Below, piece after piece: positions 48,690 to 56,730 of a stretch of DNA of 64,000 bases. Location of the stretch: NCBI RefSeq assembly GCF_010731615.1, contig NZ_AP022618.1:2356001-2420000 (forward strand). The letters run 5' to 3'. The notes under the pieces are model-generated. The model saw only the letters and a list, made by a program, of their open reading frames with translations, did not search any database and was not told the origin of the DNA. The DNA is from Mycolicibacterium insubricum (GTDB lineage: Bacteria > Actinomycetota > Actinomycetes > Mycobacteriales > Mycobacteriaceae). The translations under genes were made by a program, and so were the position numbers. Each line of letters opens with the position of its first letter. Within the stretch, counting starts at the first letter, position 1.

Positions 48690-49598
48690 TCAGGCCGGCT
48701 CGGTGCCCAGCGCGCGCAGCGCGATGCGAGTGGCCTCGGCGATGGTTGGCTTGCCCTGGTCCGACGCCCGGTCGTCGGGAGCGGTGAGTGCCGCGATGAC
48801 GATTGGTGCTCGGTCGGGTGGCCAGAGGACGGCAATGTCGTTGGCCTGTCCGGCGAAACCGCTGCCGGTTTTGTCACCGACTGTCCATCTCGCCGGAACC
48901 CCGGCTCGGATCGTCTCCCCGCCGGTGGTATTCGCCTTGAGCCAGCCGGTCAGCAGCTCGCGTCCGTGTGGATCCAAACCGTCATCGAGAGCTACTCGGG
49001 TAAGGGTGGAAACCAGCTGCGCGGGGGTAGAGGTGTCCTTGTCGCCGTCGGGATAGTTCAACGCCGTTTCGTTGCGGTCCATGCGGGAGATGTTGTCGCC
49101 CAGCGTTCGAACGAACTCCTGGGTTACTGCCGGCCCGCCGAGGGTTGCGATGAGCAGGTTCGCGGCGGTGTTGTCGCTCTGGGTGATCATGGCTTCGCAT
49201 AGTTGGGCCACCGTCATCCCGTCGTACAGGTGGGTCGCGGTGACCGGGGCCCACTCCAGGATGTCGGCCGGGGTGTAGTGAATCGTGCGGTCCAGCAGAC
49301 CGGCCTCGGTCAGTCGGCGGTGCAACACCGTCGCAGCGATGAAGGTCTTGACCGTCGAGCACATCAGGAAGCGTTCGTCACCGCGGTGACTGACCGTGGA
49401 TCCGTTGGCGGTGTCGAGGGCGAATAACCCGAGCTTTCCGCCGAATCGCCGTTCCAACGCGCCGAGTTCGGCAGTGGCCCGATCGGCTGCGCCGGCGTCC
49501 GAGCCGGGGGAGTCTGGCCGGCTTGGGGTGCACGCGAGAACCGCTCCGCCGATGCCCGCGAGGACTCCGGTGAGGACGGCGCGGCGCGACGTTGTCAA
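48690..49598 (-). CDS. bla: Class A beta-lactamase lipoprotein
   Basis: 302 aa. Hydrolyses beta-lactams by an active-site serine. Seen: a twin-arginine-like start (TTSRRAVLTGVLAG) with lipobox VLAC (Cys23), then S81-T-V-K84 (the SxxK pair), S141-D142-N143 (SDN loop; mycobacterial BlaC has a Gly in the third place), Glu177 with Asn181 in NETALN (omega loop), and K243-T244-G245. All catalytic residues are present. The start is TTG 49598, the only start available, and it overlaps the stop of the SecD-like gene (TTGA), so expression is probably coupled to that gene. It is unlike the chromosomal blaC locus by context. Confidence 0.93.
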   Translation of the reverse strand: MTTSRRAVLTGVLAGIGGAVLACTPSRPDSPGSDAGAADRATAELGALERRFGGKLGLFALDTANGSTVSHRGDERFLMCSTVKTFIAATVLHRRLTEAGLLDRTIHYTPADILEWAPVTATHLYDGMTVAQLCEAMITQSDNTAANLLIATLGGPAVTQEFVRTLGDNISRMDRNETALNYPDGDKDTSTPAQLVSTLTRVALDDGLDPHGRELLTGWLKANTTGGETIRAGVPARWTVGDKTGSGFAGQANDIAVLWPPDRAPIVIAALTAPDDRASDQGKPTIAEATRIALRALGTEPA

Positions 49599-50869
49599 CC
49601 GCTCGACGGTCCAGGCGCGGGGAACCAGTTGTCCGCCATGGCGACTGGACCGTCGGCCGGCAGTCGTGGCCTCCGGCGCACGATCGTCACGAGCACGCCG
49701 ACGGCGATCAGGGCGATGAGCACCCCGGCTCCCACCAGCGTGTACCGCAGCGGAGCCGAAGCGGGTTGGCCGGCAAGGGTTGTCGGCTGTGTCGACTGCT
49801 CGATCAACATCAGCGGCAGGGCACCGGTGCTCAGGGTAGACGCGAGCTCTTTCGCGTCTGTCGCGGTGAACGAGCCGCTGACCAGAGTGGTGCCGCCGCG
49901 GATGGCCTCCCGGATCATCGGTGCGGTGACCACCTGTGAGTCCAGCACGAAGGCGGTCTGGATGCCCGGGTTGGCCGCGGTGAAGTCGCCCCAGACCACC
50001 GCGGCGTTGCCATTGAACTTCAGGTTGACGACGTATTCGCCGGACTGCTGGTCGAACCCCGAGGTCGCCGCGACCACATCGGTGCCCGAGATGATCGACG
50101 GCTTGAGGATGTAGACGGTCTTGCCGTCCTTCGCGCAGGCCACCAGCGGGAGCGCCGGGTCGTCGTTGCCGGCCAGCGGGTCGTCGTGACCGCAGAGTTG
50201 CGCGGTGACCTGGGCGGCCAGGTACAGGGTCAGCGGGTTGGTGCTCTGGCGCAGTTTCTTGTACTGCTGAATCAGCTCGACGCGGTCGATGCCGCTGCCG
50301 CTACCGATCTGGTCCGCGGGTGCTCTCGAATCGTCGGTCACCGGATAGGTATGCACCACCGGCCGGATATACAGCCGCCCGGTGGGGATCACCCGCGCGA
50401 TTGCCTCGGCGCTGCCGTCGGGAGCGATCACCGTCAGCGTGGTGCCGTCGACCCGGACATCCGAATGCGGCAGCTCCAGATCGGCGATCCGCCGGCCGAG
50501 CGTCGTCGCGGTCTGTTGCAGCGCGTCCTCGGTCGGGGCGCTGCCGTCGGCGGTCGCCGTGCTGAAGGTGAGCTGCACTCCGGGTTGCCCGGGCGTCCCA
50601 GCCCAGCGATCCGCGGTGGCCAGCACCACGGTCGCGTACAGCGCTGCCAGTGCGATGATTGCGACGGTGCCGAGATAGCGCCGCAGCCACGACGGCCGCG
50701 TCGAGAGCGGGTAGATCGGGTCGCCGCCATACTCCGTGCCGCCGTGGGCTGCCGGGGGATACCCGGCACCGGGATGACCGGCGCCCGGGTACCCGGGCGG
50801 GACGGGAGCCGGCGGCGAAAACCCCGGCGGCGGATATCCCGCCGGCGGATCTGGTCGTTCGTCGGTCAT
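49595..50869 (-). CDS. SecD paralogue reduced to its extracytoplasmic domain
   Basis: 424 aa. Seen: a Pro/Gly/Tyr-rich cytoplasmic tail (1-45), a membrane helix (about 64-86), a region aligned with the first half of SecD P1 (98-178, ending in GRLYIRPVVHTYPVT), a segment 196-355 that is roughly 75-80 percent identical by eye to SecD 241-400, and one C-terminal helix (about 376-397) with a short tail. The long Pro/Ala insertion and the remaining membrane helices of SecD, with the proton-path Asp, are missing. It cannot act as a normal SecD channel partner; it may bind Sec substrates outside the membrane or dock on SecF. It precedes the beta-lactamase lipoprotein with overlapping TTGA. Confidence 0.88.
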   Translation of the reverse strand: MTDERPDPPAGYPPPGFSPPAPVPPGYPGAGHPGAGYPPAAHGGTEYGGDPIYPLSTRPSWLRRYLGTVAIIALAALYATVVLATADRWAGTPGQPGVQLTFSTATADGSAPTEDALQQTATTLGRRIADLELPHSDVRVDGTTLTVIAPDGSAEAIARVIPTGRLYIRPVVHTYPVTDDSRAPADQIGSGSGIDRVELIQQYKKLRQSTNPLTLYLAAQVTAQLCGHDDPLAGNDDPALPLVACAKDGKTVYILKPSIISGTDVVAATSGFDQQSGEYVVNLKFNGNAAVVWGDFTAANPGIQTAFVLDSQVVTAPMIREAIRGGTTLVSGSFTATDAKELASTLSTGALPLMLIEQSTQPTTLAGQPASAPLRYTLVGAGVLIALIAVGVLVTIVRRRPRLPADGPVAMADNWFPAPGPSSG

Positions 50870-50934
50870 CGCACGCCCCCGTTGGTCATCGCGCCTCGTC
50901 GGTCACCGCGCAGCCTCGTCGGCTACCGCGCAGC

Positions 50935-51828
50935 TCAGTCGACGCGAACCGACTTGATCTTCACGTCGGTCTTGGGTTTGCCGTCGGGCGTGCCGTTCGC
51001 CGTCCCCTCGGCGCCGATCTTGTCCAGCGTGGCCAGACCGGTCTCGTCGATGGTGCCGAACACCGTGTACTGCGGCGGCAGCTGCGAGTCCTTGTACACC
51101 AGGAAGAACTGGCTGCCGTTGGTGTTCGGACCGGCGTTGGCCATGGCCAGGGTGCCGCGCGGGTAGGTCACCGGCTTGTCCAGGTTCGGGCTGCCGGCCG
51201 GGTACTGGTCGGTGGGGTACTCGTTGCCGAACTTGTAGCCGGGACCGCCGGATCCGGTGCCGCCGGGATCGCCGCACTGCAGCACCGACAGGCTCGGGCT
51301 GGTGGTCAGCCGGTGGCACGGGGTGTCGTCGAAGTAGCCCTGCTGGGCGAGGCTGACGAAGCTGTTCACCGTGCACGGGGACTTCGCGTTGTCGAGCATC
51401 AACCCGACGTTGCCCGCGGTGGTCGACATGCTGACGCTGACCTGGGCCGGGTCGGTGGGCACCTTGCCGGTACGCGGCGGCTTGTTCGCCTTGGCCGCCG
51501 ACTCCTTCACCGTGGCGGGATACTGGCAGTTGCCGCCCAGGTTCGCCGACGGTGTGAATTTCGGCAGGGACCCGGTCCCGGCGTTTTCCGGCTCGGCGTT
51601 GGCGGTCGCCTCGGCGACGGTGGTGGGGTCCACCTCGGCGCTGTTGCCCGGGTTGTCCTCCCGGTGCAGCCACCAGAACGTCCCGCTGGCGACGGCCGCC
51701 ACCACCACGGCCAGCACGGCCGCCCCGATGGCCAGCGTTCGTTGCCGCTTGGCCTTGGCCTCGCGGCGTTCCAGCTGCCGGTCCAGCTTGCGCTTGGCCG
51801 CGGCACGTCGTTGCTCATTGGTCGGCAT
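50935..51828 (-). CDS. ppiB: Membrane-anchored peptidyl-prolyl cis-trans isomerase (cyclophilin)
   Basis: 297 aa. Seen: a highly charged cytoplasmic N-terminus (NEQRRAAAKRKLDRQLERRE), one membrane helix (about 32-50), a linker, and a cyclophilin-type domain with NSFVSLAQQGYFDDTPCHRL, FGNEYPTDQ, GTLAMANAGPNTNGSQFFLV and YTVFGTIDETGLATLDKI. It would catalyse proline isomerisation of exported proteins at the outer membrane face. ATG 51828. It is followed by the SecD paralogue after 65 bp on the same strand, so folding, export-like and beta-lactamase functions may share a transcript. Confidence 0.95.
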   Translation of the reverse strand: MPTNEQRRAAAKRKLDRQLERREAKAKRQRTLAIGAAVLAVVVAAVASGTFWWLHREDNPGNSAEVDPTTVAEATANAEPENAGTGSLPKFTPSANLGGNCQYPATVKESAAKANKPPRTGKVPTDPAQVSVSMSTTAGNVGLMLDNAKSPCTVNSFVSLAQQGYFDDTPCHRLTTSPSLSVLQCGDPGGTGSGGPGYKFGNEYPTDQYPAGSPNLDKPVTYPRGTLAMANAGPNTNGSQFFLVYKDSQLPPQYTVFGTIDETGLATLDKIGAEGTANGTPDGKPKTDVKIKSVRVD

Positions 51829-51895
51829 ACCGACGAGTCTGCCAGCCCCGTGCCCATCCGCGGTCGCGGGTGCGGCGAGTGCGAGGATGAGCCAC

Positions 51896-52525
51896 GTGCT
51901 GATCTCGGGGTTCGCCACCGGACTGTTCGACACCAACTGCTACCTGGTCGCGCAGGCGGCCTCCGGGCCGGTGCTGGTGGTCGATCCGGGCGACGACGCG
52001 GTCGGCACCTGCGAGTACTACTTCGCCGCCAACGACTGGGCGCCTGCCGCGGTCCTGCTCACCAACGCCCGGCCCGGCCACGCCGCTGCCGCCTACGATC
52101 TGGCCGCCGGTTGGGATATCCCCGTCTACCTGCACCGGGGGGACCGCGATCTGCTCGCCGAAGGCGATTACGGCGAGCCCGACGACGTCCGCGAGGTGGC
52201 CGACGGCCAACAGCTCGACATCGGCGGTGTCGAGGTGAGCGTCGCGCACCTCGGGTCGCCGACCCCCGGCTCGGTGGCCTACCGGGTGACCGCCGACACC
52301 GACGAAGGCCCGGTACCCGTAGTGTTTTCCGGTGACACCCTGCTTCTCCGCGCTGTCGGGCACGACTGTGACGGCGCCGGCGACCCCGACCCGGACCTGG
52401 TGGCCGCCGTCGCGGCGAAACTGATGGTGCTCGACGAGAAGACCGTGGTCATGCCGGGCCACGGCAGCAGTACCAGCATCGGCGCCGAACGCCGCGTCAA
52501 CCCGCACCTCAAGGATTTGCTGTGA
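51896..52525 (+). CDS. Metallo-beta-lactamase-fold protein with degenerate metal site
   Basis: 209 aa, at the position of the glyoxalase II-like protein next to hisS in mycobacteria. Seen: fold-typical [38 protein letters not shown] (Asp147 kept) and [17 protein letters not shown] (His189 kept). The T-H-x-H-x-D-H metal motif is T-N-A-R-P-G-H (56-62): two His and the Asp are gone, only His62 remains. The following PGHT loop is G-S-P-T, so that His (now Pro122) is also lost. Hydrolase activity is unlikely. GTG 51896 matches the family start; ATG 51887 is in frame. The stop overlaps hisS. Confidence 0.85.
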   Translation: MLISGFATGLFDTNCYLVAQAASGPVLVVDPGDDAVGTCEYYFAANDWAPAAVLLTNARPGHAAAAYDLAAGWDIPVYLHRGDRDLLAEGDYGEPDDVREVADGQQLDIGGVEVSVAHLGSPTPGSVAYRVTADTDEGPVPVVFSGDTLLLRAVGHDCDGAGDPDPDLVAAVAAKLMVLDEKTVVMPGHGSSTSIGAERRVNPHLKDLL

Positions 52526-53781
52526 GCCAGACCTTCAAGGCCCCCAAGGGCATCCCGGACTATCTGCCCCCGGAATCGGCGGTCTTCGTCACGGTGCGCG
52601 ACACCCTGTTGGCCACCGCCCGGCGCGCCGGCTACGGCGACATCGAGCTGCCGGTCTTCGAGGACACCGCGCTGTTCGCCCGAGGAGTCGGCGAATCCAC
52701 CGACGTCGTCTCCAAGGAGATGTACACCTTCGCCGACCGCGGCGACCGCTCGGTGACGCTGCGCCCGGAGGGCACCGCCGGGGTGATGCGCGCGGTCATC
52801 GAGCACGGCCTGGACCGGGGCGCGCTGCCGGTCAAACTCTGCTACGCCGGACCGTTCTTCCGCTACGAACGCCCGCAGGCGGGCCGCTACCGCCAGCTCC
52901 AACAGGTCGGGGTAGAGGCCATCGGGGTCGACGACCCGGCCCTGGACGCGGAGGTCATCGCCGTCGCCGACGCCGGGTTCCGCGCACTCGGCCTGACCGG
53001 GTTCCGGCTGGAACTCACCTCGCTCGGCGACGACACCTGCCGGCCCGCCTACCGCAACCTGCTGCAGGAGTTCCTGTTCTCGCTGCCGCTGGACGATGCG
53101 ACCCGGGCCCGCGCCGAGATCAACCCGCTGCGCGTGCTCGACGACAAGCGGCCCGAGGTGCGCGAGTTGACCGCCGCCGCCCCGGTGATGCTCGACCACC
53201 TCTCCGACGAGGCCGCCGAACACTTCCAGACCGTGCGCGCGCACCTCGATGCCCTCGGGGTGCCCTACGTCATCAACCCGCGGATGGTGCGGGGCCTGGA
53301 CTACTACACCAAGACCACCTTCGAGTTCGTGCACGACGGGCTGGGCGCCCAGTCCGGGATCGGCGGCGGCGGCCGGTACGACGGGCTGATGGCACAGCTC
53401 GGCGGCCAGGAACTCTCCGGCATCGGTTTCGGGCTCGGGGTGGACCGCACTCTGCTGGCGCTGCGCGCCGAGGGCGTCGATCCGGCGCCGGCGGCGCGGG
53501 TGGACGTCTTCGGGGTGCCGCTCGGTGCGGCGGCCAAGCTGGAACTGGCCCGGATCGGCGCGGAGCTGCGCGCGGCGGGGGCCCGGGTGGATCTGGCCTA
53601 CGGCGATCGTGGGATCAAGGGCGCCATGCGCGCGGCCGACCGCTCGGGCGCGGCGATCGCGCTGGTCGCCGGGGATCGCGACATCGAGGCCGGGACCGTG
53701 GGCGTGAAACTGCTGGCGACCGGAGAGCAGATCGACGTACCGGTCTACGAGGTCGTCGCCGTGGTGCTGGCCCGCCTCTAA
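52522..53781 (+). CDS. hisS: Histidyl-tRNA synthetase
   Basis: 419-aa class II synthetase. Seen: motif 1 region [37 protein letters not shown], motif 2 [14 protein letters not shown] with the following [10 protein letters not shown], the two HisA-type signatures ([14 protein letters not shown] and [11 protein letters not shown]), motif 3 [15 protein letters not shown], and the anticodon-binding domain. Normal length. GTG start overlaps the stop of the metallo-beta-lactamase-like gene. The stop is 4 bp from the convergent monooxygenase. Confidence 0.98.
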   Translation: MSQTFKAPKGIPDYLPPESAVFVTVRDTLLATARRAGYGDIELPVFEDTALFARGVGESTDVVSKEMYTFADRGDRSVTLRPEGTAGVMRAVIEHGLDRGALPVKLCYAGPFFRYERPQAGRYRQLQQVGVEAIGVDDPALDAEVIAVADAGFRALGLTGFRLELTSLGDDTCRPAYRNLLQEFLFSLPLDDATRARAEINPLRVLDDKRPEVRELTAAAPVMLDHLSDEAAEHFQTVRAHLDALGVPYVINPRMVRGLDYYTKTTFEFVHDGLGAQSGIGGGGRYDGLMAQLGGQELSGIGFGLGVDRTLLALRAEGVDPAPAARVDVFGVPLGAAAKLELARIGAELRAAGARVDLAYGDRGIKGAMRAADRSGAAIALVAGDRDIEAGTVGVKLLATGEQIDVPVYEVVAVVLARL

Positions 53782-53785
53782 CGCA

Positions 53786-55015
53786 TCAAAGTGCGGCGGG
53801 TCGCCGCGCGGATTCGGGCGCGTGCTCGCGGCGCAGGCCGACGCCGACCAGTCGGGCCGGCAGCACGGAGATCGCCGGAACCAGCCGCAGCAGGGCCGCG
53901 ACGGCGCCGACCAGCGGCCCGGGTGCGGCCAGGTCGCGGCCGGCCAGTACCGGTGCCAGCAGTCCCCGGTGCAGGATCCGCTGCACCGACTGGATCGCGG
54001 CGGTGGGCAGCCGGCGGCGTCGCTGCACGGCCGCTAGATCCTGCGCGGTCACCCGATGCTCGAGCAGCGGCCGGTACAGCAGCGTCGCGGCGGCGACGGC
54101 ATCCTGAATGGCGAGGTTGACGCCGACTCCGCCGGCCGGTGACATGGCGTGCGCGGCGTCGCCGATGCACAGCAGGCCTTCGCGATGCCAGCGGGGCAGC
54201 CGGTTGAGCTCCACGTTGAGCAACCGGACCGCGTCCCAGTCGGTGAGGCCGTCGGTGTCGCACTCCGGTGCCAGCACCGCCAGCTCCTCTTTGAGCCCGT
54301 CGAGGCCCCGGGCGCGCAGGGCCGCGTCGGCGCCCTTGGGGATCAGGTAGGCGATCTGGAAATAGCCGACCCGGGGAATCATGATGATCGCGCGCCCGGG
54401 CATCGTGCGCGGCAGCAGTGAGTATTCGCCGGCGCCGGTGCGCGGCAGCCGGAACCACCACACGTCGAAGGGCACCGGGTAGTCGTGCGGCACCAGAGCG
54501 GCGTCGGCGCGCAGCAGCGAGGTTCGGCCGTCGGCGGCGATGGTCAGCTCCGCGCGCAGTTCGCCGTCGCCGTCGGGCCCGCGGTAGGTGACCCCGACCA
54601 CCCGAGATCCCTCGAACAGCAGGCCGGTCACCTCGGTGCTCATCCGCAGGTGGAAGCGCGGCTCCTCGGCGCCCGCGGCGGCCAGCAGGTTCAGGAAATC
54701 CCATTGCGGCACCATCGCCACGTACGGATGCGCCACATGCAGCCGGCCGAAATCGACCGGCGTCACCATCGTGTCGCCGAAGGGCACCTCCATGCTGGTC
54801 AACCGGGAGTGCGGAATGGCGTCGAACCGCTCGAACAGGCCCAGCTCGTCGAGCAGGGTCAGGGTCGACGGGTGCACGGTGTCGCCGCGGAAATCGCGCA
54901 GGAAGTCGGCGTGCTTTTCGAAGACGGTGACCTCGACGCCGCACCGAGCCAGGATCAGCCCCGCCATCATCCCGGCCGGTCCGCCACCGGCGATTGCGAC
55001 CCCGGTCGCCGTCAT
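53786..55015 (-). CDS. FAD-dependent monooxygenase
   Basis: 409 aa, group A flavoprotein hydroxylase. Seen: N-terminal Rossmann motif VAIAGGGPAGMMAGLILARCG, R-G-D-T-V-H and GRTSLLRADAAL (a DG-type motif), and the FAD-ribityl motif LCIGDAAHAMSPAGGVGVNLA with downstream AIQDA. An FAD- and NAD(P)H-dependent hydroxylation is expected; substrate unknown. ATG 55015 overlaps the stop of the upstream membrane protein gene (ATGA), so the two are coupled. Confidence 0.9.
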   Translation of the reverse strand: MTATGVAIAGGGPAGMMAGLILARCGVEVTVFEKHADFLRDFRGDTVHPSTLTLLDELGLFERFDAIPHSRLTSMEVPFGDTMVTPVDFGRLHVAHPYVAMVPQWDFLNLLAAAGAEEPRFHLRMSTEVTGLLFEGSRVVGVTYRGPDGDGELRAELTIAADGRTSLLRADAALVPHDYPVPFDVWWFRLPRTGAGEYSLLPRTMPGRAIIMIPRVGYFQIAYLIPKGADAALRARGLDGLKEELAVLAPECDTDGLTDWDAVRLLNVELNRLPRWHREGLLCIGDAAHAMSPAGGVGVNLAIQDAVAAATLLYRPLLEHRVTAQDLAAVQRRRRLPTAAIQSVQRILHRGLLAPVLAGRDLAAPGPLVGAVAALLRLVPAISVLPARLVGVGLRREHAPESARRPAAL

Positions 55016-55539
55016 CGGCCCTGTGCGATGGTGTTGAGCAGCTCGTCGGTGCGCCCGATGCCGCCGTCGAGCCGGTAGCCGCGCATCAGCACCTTCTTGC
55101 CGCCGGGCGTCAGCGCGACGAGTTTGGCCGCCGTCGAGTTCAGTTGCGGGCGGCGGATGAAGCTCACCTGGTCGAGGGCGGTGATCGCACCACCGGAGTA
55201 GCTGAACAGGTTCAGCTTGCGATCGAGCACCGCCACCGTGCGCCGTTCCGGCAGCGGGGCCTTGCGGCGGGTTCGGTAGGTCAGCACGACCTTGTTGGTG
55301 ATCAACGCGAGAACCACGCCGGCGGCGACCAGCCCCCACCCCGGCCCCGGGTTGTAGTTGACCAAATTCCAGACACCAACGCCGATCGCGGCGAGGGTGG
55401 CGAGGGCCACCACCACGATCAGGTTGCTCAGCAGGCCGGTGCCGCGGTCCAGCAGCACGACCTTGCGCCCGTCGTCGGTGACGACCAGCCCCCCGGTGTT
55501 GACGAGGATGTCGGCGGCGGGCGGGGACGCATCGGTCAT
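55012..55539 (-). CDS. Membrane protein with DUF6232-like/PH-like layout
   Basis: 175 aa. Seen: a short N-terminal region, two adjacent membrane helices (LLSNLIVVVALATLAAIGVGVW and WGLVAAGVVLALITNKVVL), and a C-terminal hydrophilic domain with KAPLPERRTVAVLDRKLNLF and TALDQVSFIRRPQLN. The repeated basic linkers suggest a cytosolic small beta domain attached to a two-helix anchor. I cannot assign a function, and the domain name is only a guess from layout. ATG 55539. The stop overlaps the FAD-monooxygenase ATG. Confidence 0.7.
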   Translation of the reverse strand: MTDASPPAADILVNTGGLVVTDDGRKVVLLDRGTGLLSNLIVVVALATLAAIGVGVWNLVNYNPGPGWGLVAAGVVLALITNKVVLTYRTRRKAPLPERRTVAVLDRKLNLFSYSGGAITALDQVSFIRRPQLNSTAAKLVALTPGGKKVLMRGYRLDGGIGRTDELLNTIAQGR

Positions 55540-55667
55540 GCACGACAGCGTGCCACTGCACGGCCGTACGCGGGGCGGGACCCCGCCAACCGGACCGCCA
55601 ACCGGGGCCGCCGACCGTACCCCGACGATCTGACGCCGGATGTAACGCTGGGGTAGCGTCGGGCTAT

Positions 55668-56276
55668 ATGAGGAACATGGGAATTGCACGCAAGGTAGGG
55701 CTGACCGTGCTCGCGGCGGCCGCATCGGTTGCTCTGGTTCCGGGTGTTGCCGCGGCTGATCCGGCCGAACACCAGATCCGGTACACGCTGACCCAGGCCG
55801 AAGGCGCGACCTTCGACCTCTACTACCTGGCCAGTCAGCCGCCCAGCAAGCAGGCCTACGACGCCGACGCCTACAAGTACCTCAAGCACGAGTCCATCGA
55901 TCTGGCCCCGGGCCAGACCTGGACCTTCGACACCACGCTGTCCGACCCGACCTGGGCGATCTTCACCGTGTCCAGCACCACCCACGGCGGGCGCCCGGCG
56001 CCGATGGCGACCTGCGAGATCTCCGTCGACGGCCAGTCCGCGGTGCACAACAGCGCCGACTACAACCCGCGTTGCGACCTCAAGAACTGGGTCGGCGGCG
56101 CCGCGCCGGCGGCACAGCAGAACACCCCGGCGGCGGCCACTCCGGCTGATGCCACCCCAGCCGATGCCATCCCGGCGGACGCGGCCCCGGCGGCGGCCAC
56201 TCCGGCTGATGCCACTCCCGCCGACGCAGTCCCGGCCGCTGGCGACGCCGCTGCGGTGGGCGGCGCCCCCGCCTGA
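55668..56276 (+). CDS. Secreted protein with Ala/Thr/Pro/Asp repeat tail
   Basis: 202 aa. Seen: signal peptide (cleavage after A-A-A before DPAEHQ near residue 31), a mature domain of about 115 residues with a conserved Cys pair (ATCEISVDG and PRCDLKN), resembling a small mycobacterial exported protein family at this locus (Rv2576c-like), and a low-complexity tail made of a 20-residue unit repeated about twice (A-T-P-A-D, A-I-P-A-D, A-A-P-A motifs). The DNA of the tail has an exact 60-bp period (56126-56156 versus 56186-56216). ATG at 55668. Function unknown. Confidence 0.8.
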   Translation: MRNMGIARKVGLTVLAAAASVALVPGVAAADPAEHQIRYTLTQAEGATFDLYYLASQPPSKQAYDADAYKYLKHESIDLAPGQTWTFDTTLSDPTWAIFTVSSTTHGGRPAPMATCEISVDGQSAVHNSADYNPRCDLKNWVGGAAPAAQQNTPAAATPADATPADAIPADAAPAAATPADATPADAVPAAGDAAAVGGAPA

Positions 56277-56306
56277 GCCACCGGGCCCGTTAGCGCTCGG
56301 GTTCCG

Positions 56307-56729
56307 TCAGCCCTCGGGCTGGGAGAACTCCATGACCTCGAGGTTCCAGTAGCCCCGCAGGTTGGTGATCAGACCGGCGTCGTCGACCCGATAGGTGAAC
56401 ACGCCGCGCACCTTGCTGCGGAACCCGCCCTCGAACTGGCTGCTCAGCACCAGGATGTGCGCGATCTCCGCCGGTGACGACGACGGGAACGTCTCCTCGC
56501 AGACGATCTGGGTGTTCGACTTGCCGACGATGGTGTCGTAGAACTCGGCGACCGCCGCCTTCCCGCGCACCCCGTTGCCGTCGGCGTTGGTCGGGGCGGG
56601 CCCGATCGGGTCCTCGATCACGACGTCATCGGCCATCAGCGCCAACCACGCCTCGCGGTTACCCGAACTCACCGCCGCCCACGATGCCTGTGATGCTTCC
56701 AACGCGGTGCGGACGGCGGTCTCGGTCAT
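56307..56729 (-). CDS. NTF2/SnoaL-like protein (ketosteroid isomerase-type)
   Basis: 140 aa. Seen: helix-rich start with AWLALMADDVVIEDPIGPAP, whose Asp pair and aromatic neighbours are usual in ketosteroid-isomerase-like pockets, GKAAVAEFYDTIVGKSNTQI, and strands ending in FTYRVDDAGLITNLRGYWNL. Possible isomerase, dehydratase or lyase on a cyclic acyl substrate. It is the last gene of the TetR-amidohydrolase-acyl-CoA dehydrogenase set, two bases after the 419-aa dehydrogenase, which suggests a role in the same pathway. Confidence 0.8.
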   Translation of the reverse strand: MTETAVRTALEASQASWAAVSSGNREAWLALMADDVVIEDPIGPAPTNADGNGVRGKAAVAEFYDTIVGKSNTQIVCEETFPSSSPAEIAHILVLSSQFEGGFRSKVRGVFTYRVDDAGLITNLRGYWNLEVMEFSQPEG

Positions 56730-56730
56730 C

